A stretch of DNA of 64,000 nt from Pigmentiphaga humi (GTDB lineage Bacteria; Pseudomonadota; Gammaproteobacteria; Burkholderiales; Burkholderiaceae_B). The stretch is taken from NCBI RefSeq assembly GCF_900606115.1, contig NZ_UWPJ01000025.1, positions 1 to 64,000 of the forward strand, read 5' to 3'. The number at the start of each line of letters is the position of its first letter. The first letter of the stretch is position 1. Below are positions 9,752 to 19,117 of this stretch, in pieces. A program made the position numbers and the translations under genes. The notes beneath the pieces are model-generated. The model saw only the letters and a list, made by a program, of their open reading frames with translations. It was not told where the DNA came from and searched no databases.

Positions 9752-9773
9752 ATGCAACTCTATTGCATATGCA
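9752..9773. promoter_or_regulatory. Overlapping palindromes upstream of the TonB receptor
   Basis: ATGCAA-N5-TTGCAT (9752-9768) is a perfect 6-bp inverted repeat, and the perfect 10-bp palindrome TGCATATGCA (9764-9773) overlaps it. A further TTGCAT follows at 9780-9785. They sit 100-125 bp upstream of the receptor start in an A+T-rich patch. A metal-responsive repressor (Zur or Fur family) is the obvious candidate, by inference only. Confidence 0.5.
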
Positions 9774-9837
9774 TGTTTGTTGCATCAATCTCCCCAAAAA
9801 AATGCGCTCTGCGCAAACCGGGAAATGATCCAGGATG

Positions 9838-9907
9838 CGGTGGATCCGGCTCCGCCGGTCCACACGCATCGCCCCCTTGAGGGGGCGCCCGCAGGGCGTA
9901 GGGGGTG
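9838..9907 (-). repeat. Dispersed intergenic hairpin element, copy A
   Basis: The right half of the gap before the oxalocrotonate decarboxylase stop holds the element GGATCCGGCTCCGCCGGTCC (9842-9861), then a CCCCCTTGAGGGGG stem, then GTAGGGGG. It begins a few bases after the stop codon of the minus-strand gene. The same block recurs at 13.8, 37.7, 48.0 and 63.5 kb. Confidence 0.85.
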
Positions 9908-9912
9908 GGACC

Positions 9913-10692
9913 TTACTCCGTCACGTGGAAGCCGACCCGGCCCAGGTTCTGCATTTCCAGCTCGACCCAGGTGCCGGCCACCAGCGCTTCGGCGGCGCTA
10001 GCGCCGCCCGCCATCACGATGGACCCTTCCGGCAGGATCTCGCCGGCCTGCGCCACCAGGCGCGCGGCGGCGACCAGCGAACGCAGCGGATGGCCCAGGA
10101 TGGCGGCGGTGGTGCCGACCTGCTGGGCCTTGCCGTTGCACGACATGATCAAGCCGAGATTGGAGAAATCGATGTCGGGCTTGTGCCAGTTGCCGATCAC
10201 CACGCCGGACGAGGAGGCGTTGTCGGCCACCACGTCTTCCAGCGAGAACTTGAATGCCTTGTAGCGCGAATCGATGACTTCCAGCGCCGGGGCGATGGCT
10301 TCGACGGCGTCGAGCGCCTCGATGGCCGACACCACGCCGGATAGCGGCTTGCGCAGCAGGAAGGCGATCTCGGGTTCGACGCGCGGATGCACGCGGGTGG
10401 CCAGGCTCAGTTCGCCGCCCTCGTCCACGCGCATGTCGTGCGTCAGACGGCCCCAGATCATGTCGTGCACGCCCATCTGGATCATCTTGGCGCGGCTGGT
10501 GAAGCCCATTTTCATGCCGATGCGGCGTTGGCCGCGATCCAGGCGGCGCTGGATCAGCATGCGCTGCACTTCATAGGCGTCGGCCAGGGTCATCGGGCGG
10601 CGTTCGACGAACTGCTCGACCTCGCGCGGCAGGGTGGCGCCTTCGTCCAGTTCCCGCGCCACGTCGGGTAGGGTCATCAGCGAACCGGTCAT
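9913..10692 (-). CDS. 4-oxalocrotonate decarboxylase (DmpH/XylI/NbaG-like)
   Basis: A 259-residue member of the fumarylacetoacetase-fold hydratase/decarboxylase family. Signature segments are [19 protein letters not shown] (metal-binding Glu pair) and DNASSSG. It converts 2-oxohex-3-enedioate (4-oxalocrotonate) to 2-oxopent-4-enoate in meta-cleavage pathways. The start ATG overlaps the stop of the hydratase gene (ATGA), and the two enzymes are known to form a complex in the catechol pathway. I assign decarboxylase rather than hydratase because the neighbour is the better hydratase match. That split rests on family pattern, not on a diagnostic residue. Confidence 0.82.
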   Translation of the reverse strand: MTGSLMTLPDVARELDEGATLPREVEQFVERRPMTLADAYEVQRMLIQRRLDRGQRRIGMKMGFTSRAKMIQMGVHDMIWGRLTHDMRVDEGGELSLATRVHPRVEPEIAFLLRKPLSGVVSAIEALDAVEAIAPALEVIDSRYKAFKFSLEDVVADNASSSGVVIGNWHKPDIDFSNLGLIMSCNGKAQQVGTTAAILGHPLRSLVAAARLVAQAGEILPEGSIVMAGGASAAEALVAGTWVELEMQNLGRVGFHVTE

Positions 10693-11510
10693 GCTTGCTC
10701 CTTAGCGCCAAAAGCGGCGCGCACGGAGCCCAGGCCCTCGATGCGCGCTTCCAGAATTTCCTGTCCCTGCACCGCGGCCATCGGACCCAGCGCGCCGGTC
10801 AGCACCACGTCGCCCGCGCGCAGCGGGTTGCCGCGCTCGGCCATCTTGCGCGCCAGCCACAGGGCTGCGTTCAAGGGATGGCCCAGGCACGCCGCGCCGG
10901 CGCCGATCGAGACCTGGTCGCCGTTGCGCTCCATGACCATGCCGCACAGGCGGGCATCGAAATCGCCCAGCTTGACCGGACGGTTGCCCAGCACGAACAG
11001 GCCCGACGAGGCGTTGTCGGCGATGGTGTCGACGATGCCGATCTTCCAGTTGGCGATGCGGCTGTCGACGATCTCGATGGCCGGCAGCGCATAGGCCGCC
11101 GCCGAGATCAGCTCGGCCATCGTGGCCAGCGGCTGGGTCAGGTCGCGTTCCATGACGAGCGCGATCTCGGCCTCGACCTTGGGCTGGATCAGGCTGGACA
11201 GCGGCACTTCCTCGCCGTCGCAGACCGCCATGTCGGCGAACAGCATGCCGTAGTCGGGCTGGTCCACGCCCAACTGCTTCTGCACGGCCTTGGAGGTCAG
11301 GCCGATCTTGCGGCCCACCAGCCGGCGGCCCTGCTGGACCCAGTAATCGGTATTCGCCTGCTGCACCGCATAGGCCGCGTCCAGATCGCCTTCCGGCAAT
11401 TGACCGCGGATCGGGTCGATCCCGGTGCGGCTTTCATGGGCGTTGCGCAAGCGCTGCGCAAGCCCGGCGATCGCCTCGGTGGCAACGCCTCCTTGTCCTA
11501 TCTGCCCCAT
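10689..11510 (-). CDS. 2-oxopent-4-enoate hydratase (DmpE/XylJ/MhpD/NbaH-like)
   Basis: A 273-residue hydratase of the same fold, with [22 protein letters not shown] and [11 protein letters not shown] segments. It adds water to 2-oxopent-4-enoate to give 4-hydroxy-2-oxovalerate. It is the first gene of a two-gene minus-strand operon, overlapping the decarboxylase by 4 nt. Upstream lie a tandem decamer repeat (11532-11551) and a palindrome (11568-11587) that matches one before the dehydrogenase at 12.3 kb. The aldolase and acetaldehyde dehydrogenase that normally follow are not in this window. Confidence 0.85.
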   Translation of the reverse strand: MGQIGQGGVATEAIAGLAQRLRNAHESRTGIDPIRGQLPEGDLDAAYAVQQANTDYWVQQGRRLVGRKIGLTSKAVQKQLGVDQPDYGMLFADMAVCDGEEVPLSSLIQPKVEAEIALVMERDLTQPLATMAELISAAAYALPAIEIVDSRIANWKIGIVDTIADNASSGLFVLGNRPVKLGDFDARLCGMVMERNGDQVSIGAGAACLGHPLNAALWLARKMAERGNPLRAGDVVLTGALGPMAAVQGQEILEARIEGLGSVRAAFGAKEQA

Positions 11511-11531
11511 GGGTAGTCAGTCCTGTTCTAG

Positions 11532-11551
11532 AGTTGATGGAAGTTGATGGA
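11532..11551. repeat. Tandem decamer direct repeat upstream of the hydratase
   Basis: AGTTGATGGA occurs twice back to back, one helical turn apart, 22-41 bp upstream of the hydratase start. It may be a protein-binding site or part of the core promoter; the repeat itself is directly visible. Confidence 0.6.
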
Positions 11552-11567
11552 AAAACACCATTTATGC

Positions 11568-11587
11568 CGTATACGTACAAATATACG
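11568..11587. promoter_or_regulatory. Candidate MarR operator, hydratase operon
   Basis: CGTATA-N8-TATACG is a perfect 6-bp inverted repeat located between the MarR stop and the hydratase start. Its left part, CGTATACGTAC, is repeated exactly upstream of the dehydrogenase at 12303-12313, flanking the MarR gene on both sides. Confidence 0.65.
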
Positions 11588-11601
11588 GGAGAAACCATGC
11601 G

Positions 11602-12141
11602 CTAGACAACGTCGGGCCGCCCCCCCGGCCCGGCGGGCGGCTCGGATGCCACCCCGGCCATCAATTTCAGGCATTTGACGAACAATGCGCGATATTCGGG
11701 CGGCAATATGCCGATGATGGCGTCCTCGACCTCTTTGTCGCGCGGCAGCACGCGCTCCAGCACGTCCACGCCCGCCGGGGTGATGGTGACGGAATAGGCG
11801 CGCTTGTCGGCGGGCGCGCGGCGGCGCTTCAGGTAGCCCTTGCGCACCAGGCGGCCGATCATGTCGGCCAACGAGTTGCGGTCCAGCGCGATGTCCTCGG
11901 CGAGCTGGTTCTGGGTCGCCCCCGGATGCTTGCAGACGGTGATCAGCAAGGCCTTCTGGCGCGGCGTGAGGTCTTCGTCGTGGAACGCCTGCATGAACAG
12001 CCCCTCGGCGCGGAAATGGGCGCGCCGCAGCAGGTGCGACACCACGTCGGTCAGCTCGAAATCGCGCACCGCTTCGGCGCCGGGCGTCTCGGGGACGTCG
12101 GACGTGGCGGAACGGCGGGGATCGGCGGGGGAAGCGTTCAT
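11602..12141 (-). CDS. MarR family transcriptional regulator
   Basis: A 179-residue winged-helix regulator. The recognition region LAEDIALDRNSLADMIGRL and the wing RRAPADKRAYSVTITPAG are typical of MarR proteins, which are usually repressors released by aromatic ligands. ATG 12141 is used; a TTG at 12153 would add four residues. The gene sits between the hydratase operon and the divergent dehydrogenase, and near-identical palindromes lie before both, so it probably controls both sides. The ligand is likely an aromatic or a muconic intermediate, by context. Confidence 0.88.
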   Translation of the reverse strand: MNASPADPRRSATSDVPETPGAEAVRDFELTDVVSHLLRRAHFRAEGLFMQAFHDEDLTPRQKALLITVCKHPGATQNQLAEDIALDRNSLADMIGRLVRKGYLKRRRAPADKRAYSVTITPAGVDVLERVLPRDKEVEDAIIGILPPEYRALFVKCLKLMAGVASEPPAGPGGRPDVV

Positions 12142-12302
12142 GATGGCAGGCAAGTATGACGTGGAATCTTAACTGAACTGCCGCCCTTCCCCGCACATGC
12201 GGGATGCCGGCGGCCGCGGGTCTTCGCGCCGGCTATGGCAGGCGCCGAATTTATTATGGCCCGCGATCTGGCCGGCGGTAACGGGTTCCATTACCATTAT
12301 GT

Positions 12303-12316
12303 CGTATACGTACTAA
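12303..12316. promoter_or_regulatory. Candidate MarR operator, dehydrogenase promoter
   Basis: CGTATACGTACTAA contains the self-complementary CGTATACG and shares its first 11 bases with the site before the hydratase operon. It lies 22 bp upstream of the dehydrogenase start, where a bound repressor would block initiation. Confidence 0.6.
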
Positions 12317-12338
12317 ACCTTCCACGGAATCCAGAGCC

Positions 12339-13796
12339 ATGTCGGTCAAATCCCTGCGCAACTTCATCGGCGGCCGCTTCGAAGACGGCATCCGCACCTT
12401 CGACAAGATCAACCCGGCCAACGGCGAATTGGTCGCCCGCGTCCATGAGGCCAGCCGCGAGCAGGTGGATGCCGCCGTGGCCGCCGCGCGCAGGGCGCTG
12501 CCTGCCTGGGCCGCCCTGCCGGTGAACCGGCGCACGGACTATCTGTATGCGCTGGCCGACGGCATCGAGCGCCGCTTCGACGAATTCCTCGCCGCCGAGA
12601 TGGGCGACACCGGCAAGCCGGTGGGCTGGGCCAGCCAGATCGACATTCCGCGCGGCGCGGCCAATTTCCGCGCCTTCGCCGAGATCGCCCGCACGCTGGA
12701 CATGGAAAGCTTCATGACCGACACGCCGGACGGCCGCCAGGCGCTGAACTATGCCTACCGCAAGCCGCTGGGCGTGGTCGGCGTGATCTCGCCCTGGAAC
12801 CTGCCGCTGCTGCTGTTTACCTGGAAGGTCGCGCCGGCGCTGGCCTTCGGCAACACCGTGGTGGCCAAGCCCTCGGAAGTGACGCCCTCCACCGCCACGC
12901 TGCTGGCCGAGGTCGCCGCCGAAGCCGGCCTGCCCGAAGGCGTGTTCAACGTCGTGCACGGCTTCGGCCCCAACTCCGCCGGCGAATTCATCACGACCCA
13001 CCGCGACATCGACGGCATCACCTTCACCGGCGAATCGGCCACCGGCAGCACCATCATGAAGGCTGTCGCCCCGGGCGTGAAGCCGGTCTCGTTCGAACTG
13101 GGAGGCAAGAACGCCGCGCTGGTATTCGAGGATGCCGATTTCGACGCCGCCGTGGCCGGCGTGGCCCGCTCGGTATTCGCCAACTGCGGCCAGGTCTGCC
13201 TGTGCACCGAGCGCGTCTACGTGCAGCGTCCGATCTTCGACCGCTTCGTGGCCGCGCTGAAGCAGGAAGCCGAAAAACTGGTGCTGGGCCGCCCGATGGA
13301 TAGCGCCACCACCATGGGTCCGCTGGTCTCGCACGAGCACCGCGAGAAAGTGCTGTCCTACCTGAAGCTGGCGGTGGCAGAAGGCGCCACCGTCGTCACC
13401 GGCGGCAGCGTGCCGGCCTTCGGCGACGAGCGCGACCAGGGCGCCTACATCCAGCCCACCATCTGGACCGGCCTGGCCGAGGATGCCCGCTGCATCAAGG
13501 AAGAAGTGTTCGGCCCGGTCTGCCATATCGCGCCCTTCGATACCGAAGAAGAAGCCATCCGGCTGGCCAACGACACCGAATACGGCCTGGCCGCCGCGGT
13601 CTGGACCACCAACCTCAACCGCGGCCACCGCGTGGCGCAGGCCATGAGCGTCGGCCTGGCATGGGTCAATTGCTGGTTCCTGCGCGACCTGCGCACGCCG
13701 TTCGGCGGCAGCGGCCTGTCGGGCATCGGCCGCGAAGGCGGCCGCCATTCGCTGCACTTCTACACCGAGCCCACCAACGTCTGCATAAAGTTGTGA
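12339..13796 (+). CDS. 2-aminomuconic / 2-hydroxymuconic semialdehyde dehydrogenase
   Basis: A 485-residue NAD-dependent aldehyde dehydrogenase. The catalytic Glu lies in FELGGKN and the catalytic Cys in NCGQVCLC; the cofactor region PWNLPLLLFTWK is standard. The overall sequence follows the DmpC/XylG/NbaE branch. With 3-hydroxyanthranilate dioxygenase nearby, oxidation of 2-aminomuconate semialdehyde is the more likely local role, but 2-hydroxymuconate semialdehyde is also possible. A second homologue lies at 39.1 kb in the extradiol operon. A dispersed hairpin element starts at the stop codon. Confidence 0.88.
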   Translation: MSVKSLRNFIGGRFEDGIRTFDKINPANGELVARVHEASREQVDAAVAAARRALPAWAALPVNRRTDYLYALADGIERRFDEFLAAEMGDTGKPVGWASQIDIPRGAANFRAFAEIARTLDMESFMTDTPDGRQALNYAYRKPLGVVGVISPWNLPLLLFTWKVAPALAFGNTVVAKPSEVTPSTATLLAEVAAEAGLPEGVFNVVHGFGPNSAGEFITTHRDIDGITFTGESATGSTIMKAVAPGVKPVSFELGGKNAALVFEDADFDAAVAGVARSVFANCGQVCLCTERVYVQRPIFDRFVAALKQEAEKLVLGRPMDSATTMGPLVSHEHREKVLSYLKLAVAEGATVVTGGSVPAFGDERDQGAYIQPTIWTGLAEDARCIKEEVFGPVCHIAPFDTEEEAIRLANDTEYGLAAAVWTTNLNRGHRVAQAMSVGLAWVNCWFLRDLRTPFGGSGLSGIGREGGRHSLHFYTEPTNVCIKL

Positions 13797-13866
13797 CCCC
13801 CCTACGCGCTTACGCGCGCCCCCCAGGGGGCGGCACTGGCGGACCGGCAGAGCCGGATCCGCTGTG
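13797..13866 (+). repeat. Dispersed intergenic hairpin element, copy B
   Basis: The element begins directly after the dehydrogenase stop: CCCCCTACGCGCTTACGCGC, then a CCCCCCAGGGGGCG stem, then GGACCGGCAGAGCCGGATCC. Relative to its gene it has the same orientation as copies A, C and D, consistent with a 3'-end transcript element. Confidence 0.88.
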
Positions 13867-13967
13867 CCCGTGGTTAGGGCACTTGCTTGCGTGAGGTCAA
13901 GGCCGTGTCCTGTGCGGGTGCGTCCAACCGGTCGCAAATGGGCGATAATCGGGCAACTCTCGCTGCC

Positions 13968-15567
<1,600 letters not shown>

Positions 15568-15635
15568 ACGCGCCGCCTGCTGCGTCGGCGAACGGCGCAA
15601 CAGGCAAGGACGCCGGGCCGAAGCGCAAAAAATAC

Positions 15636-15647
15636 TTTAGATCTAAA
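15636..15647. promoter_or_regulatory. Perfect palindrome upstream of the orphan binding protein
   Basis: TTTAGATCTAAA is a perfect 12-bp A+T-rich palindrome in the 263-bp gap before the binding-protein gene. Such sites are typical of dimeric repressors, including GntR types. Nothing else in the gap resembles a gene. Confidence 0.5.
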
Positions 15648-15830
15648 ACGTGTAGACCCTCGAAGGATGGCGGTCAAGCAGAACTTCCCCTCAGTGCGAA
15701 GTCAGTCCAAATGCAACACTATTCGCTTTCCTAATCCCGCAGGCAGGGGCGACAGCGCCCGCTTCCACCCGGGGCCGGGGTCCGCTTCGGCCATCCACCA
15801 GGCAAGCCAGGAGTCAGAAGGAGTCTATCG

Positions 15831-16997
15831 ATGAAATCCATGAAAATGATCGCCGTCGCGGTGATCTTGCAAACGGCGTTCGCCGCTTCCGCCGTCGCCG
15901 CCGTCAAGATCGGCTTCGTCTCCACGATGTCCGGCCCCGGCTCGGTGCTGGGCCAGGACCAGTACGACGGCTTCATGCTGGCCGTCGAGCAGGGCAAGGG
16001 CAAGCTCGGCGGCGTCGACGTCGAAGTCATCAAGCAGGACGACCAGATGAAACCCGAGGTCGGGCTGCAGGTCGTGCGCGAACTGCTGCAGCGCGACAAG
16101 GCCCCCATCATTACCGGCCTGATCTACTCCAACGTGATGATGGCGGTCCACCGCCCCATCACCAGCGCGGAAGTGTTCCTGATCGGCTCGAACGCCGGTC
16201 CCACCCCCATCACCGGCAAGGGCTGCTCGCCGTACTTCTTCTCCACGTCGTGGAACAACGACCAGCTCCACGAGGCCGGCGGCCAGCTCGCCAACATGAT
16301 GGGCGTCAAGAAGGTGCACCTGCTGGCGGCCAACTACCAGGCCGGCAAGGACGCCATGGAAGGCTTCAAGCGCACCTTCAAGGGCCAGGTCATCGGCGAG
16401 ACCTTCACCCAGGTCAACCAGCCCGACTACTCGGTCGAGATCTCCGCCGTCGCCGCCGAGAAGCCCGAGGCCATCTACACCTTCTACCCGGGCGGCATGG
16501 GCGTGAATTTCGTGAAGCAATACCGCCAGGCAGGCATGTTCGACAAGATGCCCATCCTGTCCTCGTCCACCATCGACGGCTCGACCCTGCCGGCGCTGCA
16601 GGACGCCGCGCTGGGCGCGGTCACGGCGGCCCCGTATTCGCCGGACCTGGACAACGCCGCCAACAAGAAATTCGCCGAAGCCTACCGCAAGAAGTACAAC
16701 CGCGAGCCCTCCATCTACGCCGCCCAGTCCTACGATGCGGCCAACCTGATCGCCTCGGCCCTCGCCAAGACCAAGGGCAACGTCGCCGACAAGGCCGCCT
16801 TCCGCGCCGCCCTGCGCGAGGCCAAGTTCGACTCCGTGCGCGGCTATTTCGCCTTCAACACCAACCAGTTCCCGATCGCGCCGTTCTACCGCGTGGACGT
16901 GGCCAAGGACGCCAACGGCAAGGCCGCGTTCGTCACCAAGGGCGTGATCTTCGAGCGCAGCAAGGATTCCTTCGCCGGCGAATGCCAGATGAAGTAA
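15831..16997 (+). CDS. Periplasmic binding protein of a branched-chain amino acid/aromatic ABC transporter (orphan)
   Basis: A 388-residue type I periplasmic binding protein (Peripla_BP_6). Residues 1-24 form a signal peptide, followed by VKIGFVSTMSGP, the usual mature start. It is clearly related to the binding protein at 37.7 kb: both share IGF.S.MSGP, GQDQYD, FMLAVEQ and a C-terminal FAGECQMK/YAGECSMK. No permease or ATPase gene is adjacent, so it may share the LivHMGF complex 20 kb away. Location after nbaC suggests an aromatic acid ligand; that is inference. Confidence 0.9.
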   Translation: MKSMKMIAVAVILQTAFAASAVAAVKIGFVSTMSGPGSVLGQDQYDGFMLAVEQGKGKLGGVDVEVIKQDDQMKPEVGLQVVRELLQRDKAPIITGLIYSNVMMAVHRPITSAEVFLIGSNAGPTPITGKGCSPYFFSTSWNNDQLHEAGGQLANMMGVKKVHLLAANYQAGKDAMEGFKRTFKGQVIGETFTQVNQPDYSVEISAVAAEKPEAIYTFYPGGMGVNFVKQYRQAGMFDKMPILSSSTIDGSTLPALQDAALGAVTAAPYSPDLDNAANKKFAEAYRKKYNREPSIYAAQSYDAANLIASALAKTKGNVADKAAFRAALREAKFDSVRGYFAFNTNQFPIAPFYRVDVAKDANGKAAFVTKGVIFERSKDSFAGECQMK

Positions 16998-17002
16998 CGG
17001 CT

Positions 17003-17020
17003 GGACGCGCCGGCGCGTCC
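17003..17020. terminator. GC-rich perfect palindrome after the binding-protein gene
   Basis: GGACGCGCCGGCGCGTCC is a perfect 18-bp palindrome starting 6 bp after the stop codon. It is followed by GCGCGCCGCCGCTTTT. It may act as a weak terminator or stabilise the mRNA 3' end. Confidence 0.5.
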
Positions 17021-17039
17021 GGCGCGCCGCCGCTTTTCA

Positions 17040-17083
17040 TACAATAGGGCGACATCGCGGGCCATTGCGGCCCGCTTTCTTTT
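17040..17083 (+). promoter_or_regulatory. Promoter -10 and leader hairpin with T-tract, first GT9 gene
   Basis: A TACAAT hexamer (17040-17045) is followed by a 7-bp hairpin GCGGGCC-ATTGC-GGCCCGC (17057-17075) and TTTCTTTT (17076-17083), then GGAG and the GTG start. If the hexamer is the -10 element, the hairpin and T-run form an intrinsic terminator inside a very short leader. The duplicate gene at 18.2 kb has the same arrangement. Confidence 0.6.
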
Positions 17084-17096
17084 GATCGGAGCCTCC

Positions 17097-18059
17097 GTGT
17101 TGCCCGACCGAACCCGGCTGGAAAGCACCGCCCTCGTTACCTCGCCCGCCATCGGCGATTCGCTGCTGCTGATGACGGTCGCCCACAACCTGCGCCGCCA
17201 CGGCGCCGCGGTGACGGTCTTCGGCCCCCACATCCACGCCTTGCGCGCATGGTTCCCCGGCCTGGACATCCAGCCCGCGCCGGCTGCGGCCGACGCGCCG
17301 GCGCAGCTGTCGCGCTTTCGCACCGTCATCCAGCTGCACGACCACCGCCCGCTGCCGGATTTCACCGGGCTGCATCCGAACGCCATCGTGCTGGAAGAAC
17401 TGTGCCGCCGGCGTTCGCCCCAATCCATGGCGCAGCGCCTGGCCGAATTCAGCCGCAGCGGCCTGGGGCTCGTCCAGGCCGGCACGTACAACGGCATCGT
17501 TCCGCCCTCCGGGCTGACGCACCGCCGGCATGCCGAACGCGTCGTCATCCATCCCACCGCCAGCACCCCGGACAAATGCTGGCTGCCCGGGCGCTTCATC
17601 GCGCTGGGCCTGAAGCTGCGCCGCGCCGGCTTCGATCCGCAATTCATCGTCAGCCCGGCCGAACGCCCTCGATGGGAGCACGTACGGTCGCACGGCCTGG
17701 GGCTGCCCGACCTGGGCGCGCTGGACAAGGTCGCCGCGTGGGTGTTCGAGTCCGGCTGGTTCATCGGCAACGACTCGGGCATCGGCCATCTCGCCTCCAA
17801 CCTGCACGTCCCCACGCTGTCGCTGTTCATGCGCCAGGGCGGCGCACGCACCTGGCGGCCCGATTGGGGTCCCGGTCTCGTGCTGGTGGGCAGCACGGGC
17901 ATTCCTACCGGCAAGCTCAAGGAAAAGCTGTGGAAGTACGCCCTGACTTCGGGACGGGTGGCGCGGGCCTTCGCGCAGCTGCGGGCCCGCGAGGCGGCGC
18001 AGCCCTCCCCGCCGCCTTGGAGCGCGGCCTTGCCGGCGGCGTCCGCCGCGCAGCCCTGA
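17097..18059 (+). CDS. GT9 family (heptosyltransferase-like) glycosyltransferase, copy 1
   Basis: A 320-residue protein of the ADP-heptose:LPS heptosyltransferase fold. Typical segments are PAIGDSLLLMTVAHNLRRHG at the N-terminus and the C-terminal donor-site region FIGNDSGIGHLASNLHVPTLSLF. GTG 17097 follows a GGAG site and matches the GTG-Leu-Pro start of its neighbour. It is a tandem duplicate of the next gene, with long identical stretches in protein and DNA. Addition of a core sugar to LPS at the inner membrane is the likely role; acceptor and donor are unknown. Confidence 0.85.
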   Translation: MLPDRTRLESTALVTSPAIGDSLLLMTVAHNLRRHGAAVTVFGPHIHALRAWFPGLDIQPAPAAADAPAQLSRFRTVIQLHDHRPLPDFTGLHPNAIVLEELCRRRSPQSMAQRLAEFSRSGLGLVQAGTYNGIVPPSGLTHRRHAERVVIHPTASTPDKCWLPGRFIALGLKLRRAGFDPQFIVSPAERPRWEHVRSHGLGLPDLGALDKVAAWVFESGWFIGNDSGIGHLASNLHVPTLSLFMRQGGARTWRPDWGPGLVLVGSTGIPTGKLKEKLWKYALTSGRVARAFAQLRAREAAQPSPPPWSAALPAASAAQP

Positions 18060-18116
18060 GACAGGCGGCCATGCCCCTGCCTGCGGGCCCGGACCGCGCT
18101 GCACCGCCCATGTCCC

Positions 18117-18162
18117 TATAATCTGGCTCGCGCGGCGCACGCCGGCCGCGCGCCCCATTTTG
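18117..18162 (+). promoter_or_regulatory. Promoter -10 and leader hairpin, second GT9 gene
   Basis: A consensus TATAAT (18117-18122) is followed by an 8-bp hairpin CGCGCGGC / GCCGCGCG (18129-18152, 8-nt loop) and CCCCATTTTG, then AGGAA and the GTG start. The layout matches the leader of the first GT9 copy although the hairpin sequence differs. Confidence 0.58.
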
Positions 18163-18172
18163 CAGGAACACC

Positions 18173-19108
18173 GTGCTGCCCACGTCCCATCGCCCGAAGA
18201 ACGTCGCCCTGATCACCTTCCCCGCCATCGGCGATTCGCTGCTGTTGATGACGGTCGCCCACAACCTGCGCCGGCACGGCGTGGCGGTCACCGTTTTCGG
18301 CCCCCACGTCCACACGCTGCGCAACTGGTTTCCCGGCATCCCCATCGAGCCTGCCCTGGCGGCCGGTTCGGCCGGCGAACGCCTGGCGGGTTTCGATCTG
18401 GTCATCCAGCTGCACGACGACCGGCCCTTCGTCGATCTGGCGAGCCTGCACCCGCGCGCCATCGTGCTCGAACACCTGTGCCGGCAGCGCTCCCCCAAAT
18501 CCATGGCGCAGCGCCTGGCCGAGTTCAGCCGCGACGAACTCGGGCTGCCGCAGGCCGGCAAGTACAACGGCATCGTGCCGCCCGCGGGCCTCGGCTATCG
18601 CCGCCACGCCACCCGGATCGCCATCCACCCGACCGCCAGCACGCTGGACAAATGCTGGTTGCCGCAGCGCTTCACCGCGCTCGGCCTGAAGCTGCGCCGC
18701 GCCGGCTTCGATCCGCAATTCATCGTCAGTCCGGCCGAACGGCCGCAGTGGGAGCACGTCCAGGATCTCGGCCTGGGGCTGCCCGACCTGGGCGCGCTGG
18801 ACAACGTCGCCGCGTGGATGTTCGAGTCCGGCTGGTTCATCGGCAACGACTCGGGCATCGGCCACCTCGCCTCCAGCCTGCACATCCCCACGCTGTCGCT
18901 GTTCAAGCGCCTGGGCAGCGCCCAGACCTGGCGCCCGGACTGGGGCCCCGGCCGGGTGGTGATCGGCAGCGCCTACATCCCCGCGGGCCGGCTGAAGGAA
19001 AGGATCTGGAAATACACGCTGACGCCGGGGCGGGCGGCGCGCGCCTTCGCGCGGCTGCGCAAGAACCTCCCCATCCCCGCCGCTTTCGCGCCGCCCGAGG
19101 GCATGTAG
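18173..19108 (+). CDS. GT9 family (heptosyltransferase-like) glycosyltransferase, copy 2
   Basis: A 311-residue paralogue of the preceding gene. The proteins align without large gaps and share MAQRLAEFSR, KLRRAGFDPQFIVSPAERP and FESGWFIGNDSGIGHLAS. Differences concentrate in the N-terminal acceptor half, which fits transfer to different acceptors after duplication. It has its own -10 sequence and leader. It is convergent with msbA, with only 9 bp between the stops. The copy 1 tail rich in Pro and Ala is absent here. Confidence 0.85.
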   Translation: MLPTSHRPKNVALITFPAIGDSLLLMTVAHNLRRHGVAVTVFGPHVHTLRNWFPGIPIEPALAAGSAGERLAGFDLVIQLHDDRPFVDLASLHPRAIVLEHLCRQRSPKSMAQRLAEFSRDELGLPQAGKYNGIVPPAGLGYRRHATRIAIHPTASTLDKCWLPQRFTALGLKLRRAGFDPQFIVSPAERPQWEHVQDLGLGLPDLGALDNVAAWMFESGWFIGNDSGIGHLASSLHIPTLSLFKRLGSAQTWRPDWGPGRVVIGSAYIPAGRLKERIWKYTLTPGRAARAFARLRKNLPIPAAFAPPEGM

Positions 19109-19117
19109 GGCCGGCGC

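Noticed and set aside
13887-13967. Longer start for the LysR gene
   Set aside because: The extra 27 residues have no family counterpart; the LysR domain begins just after ATG 13968.
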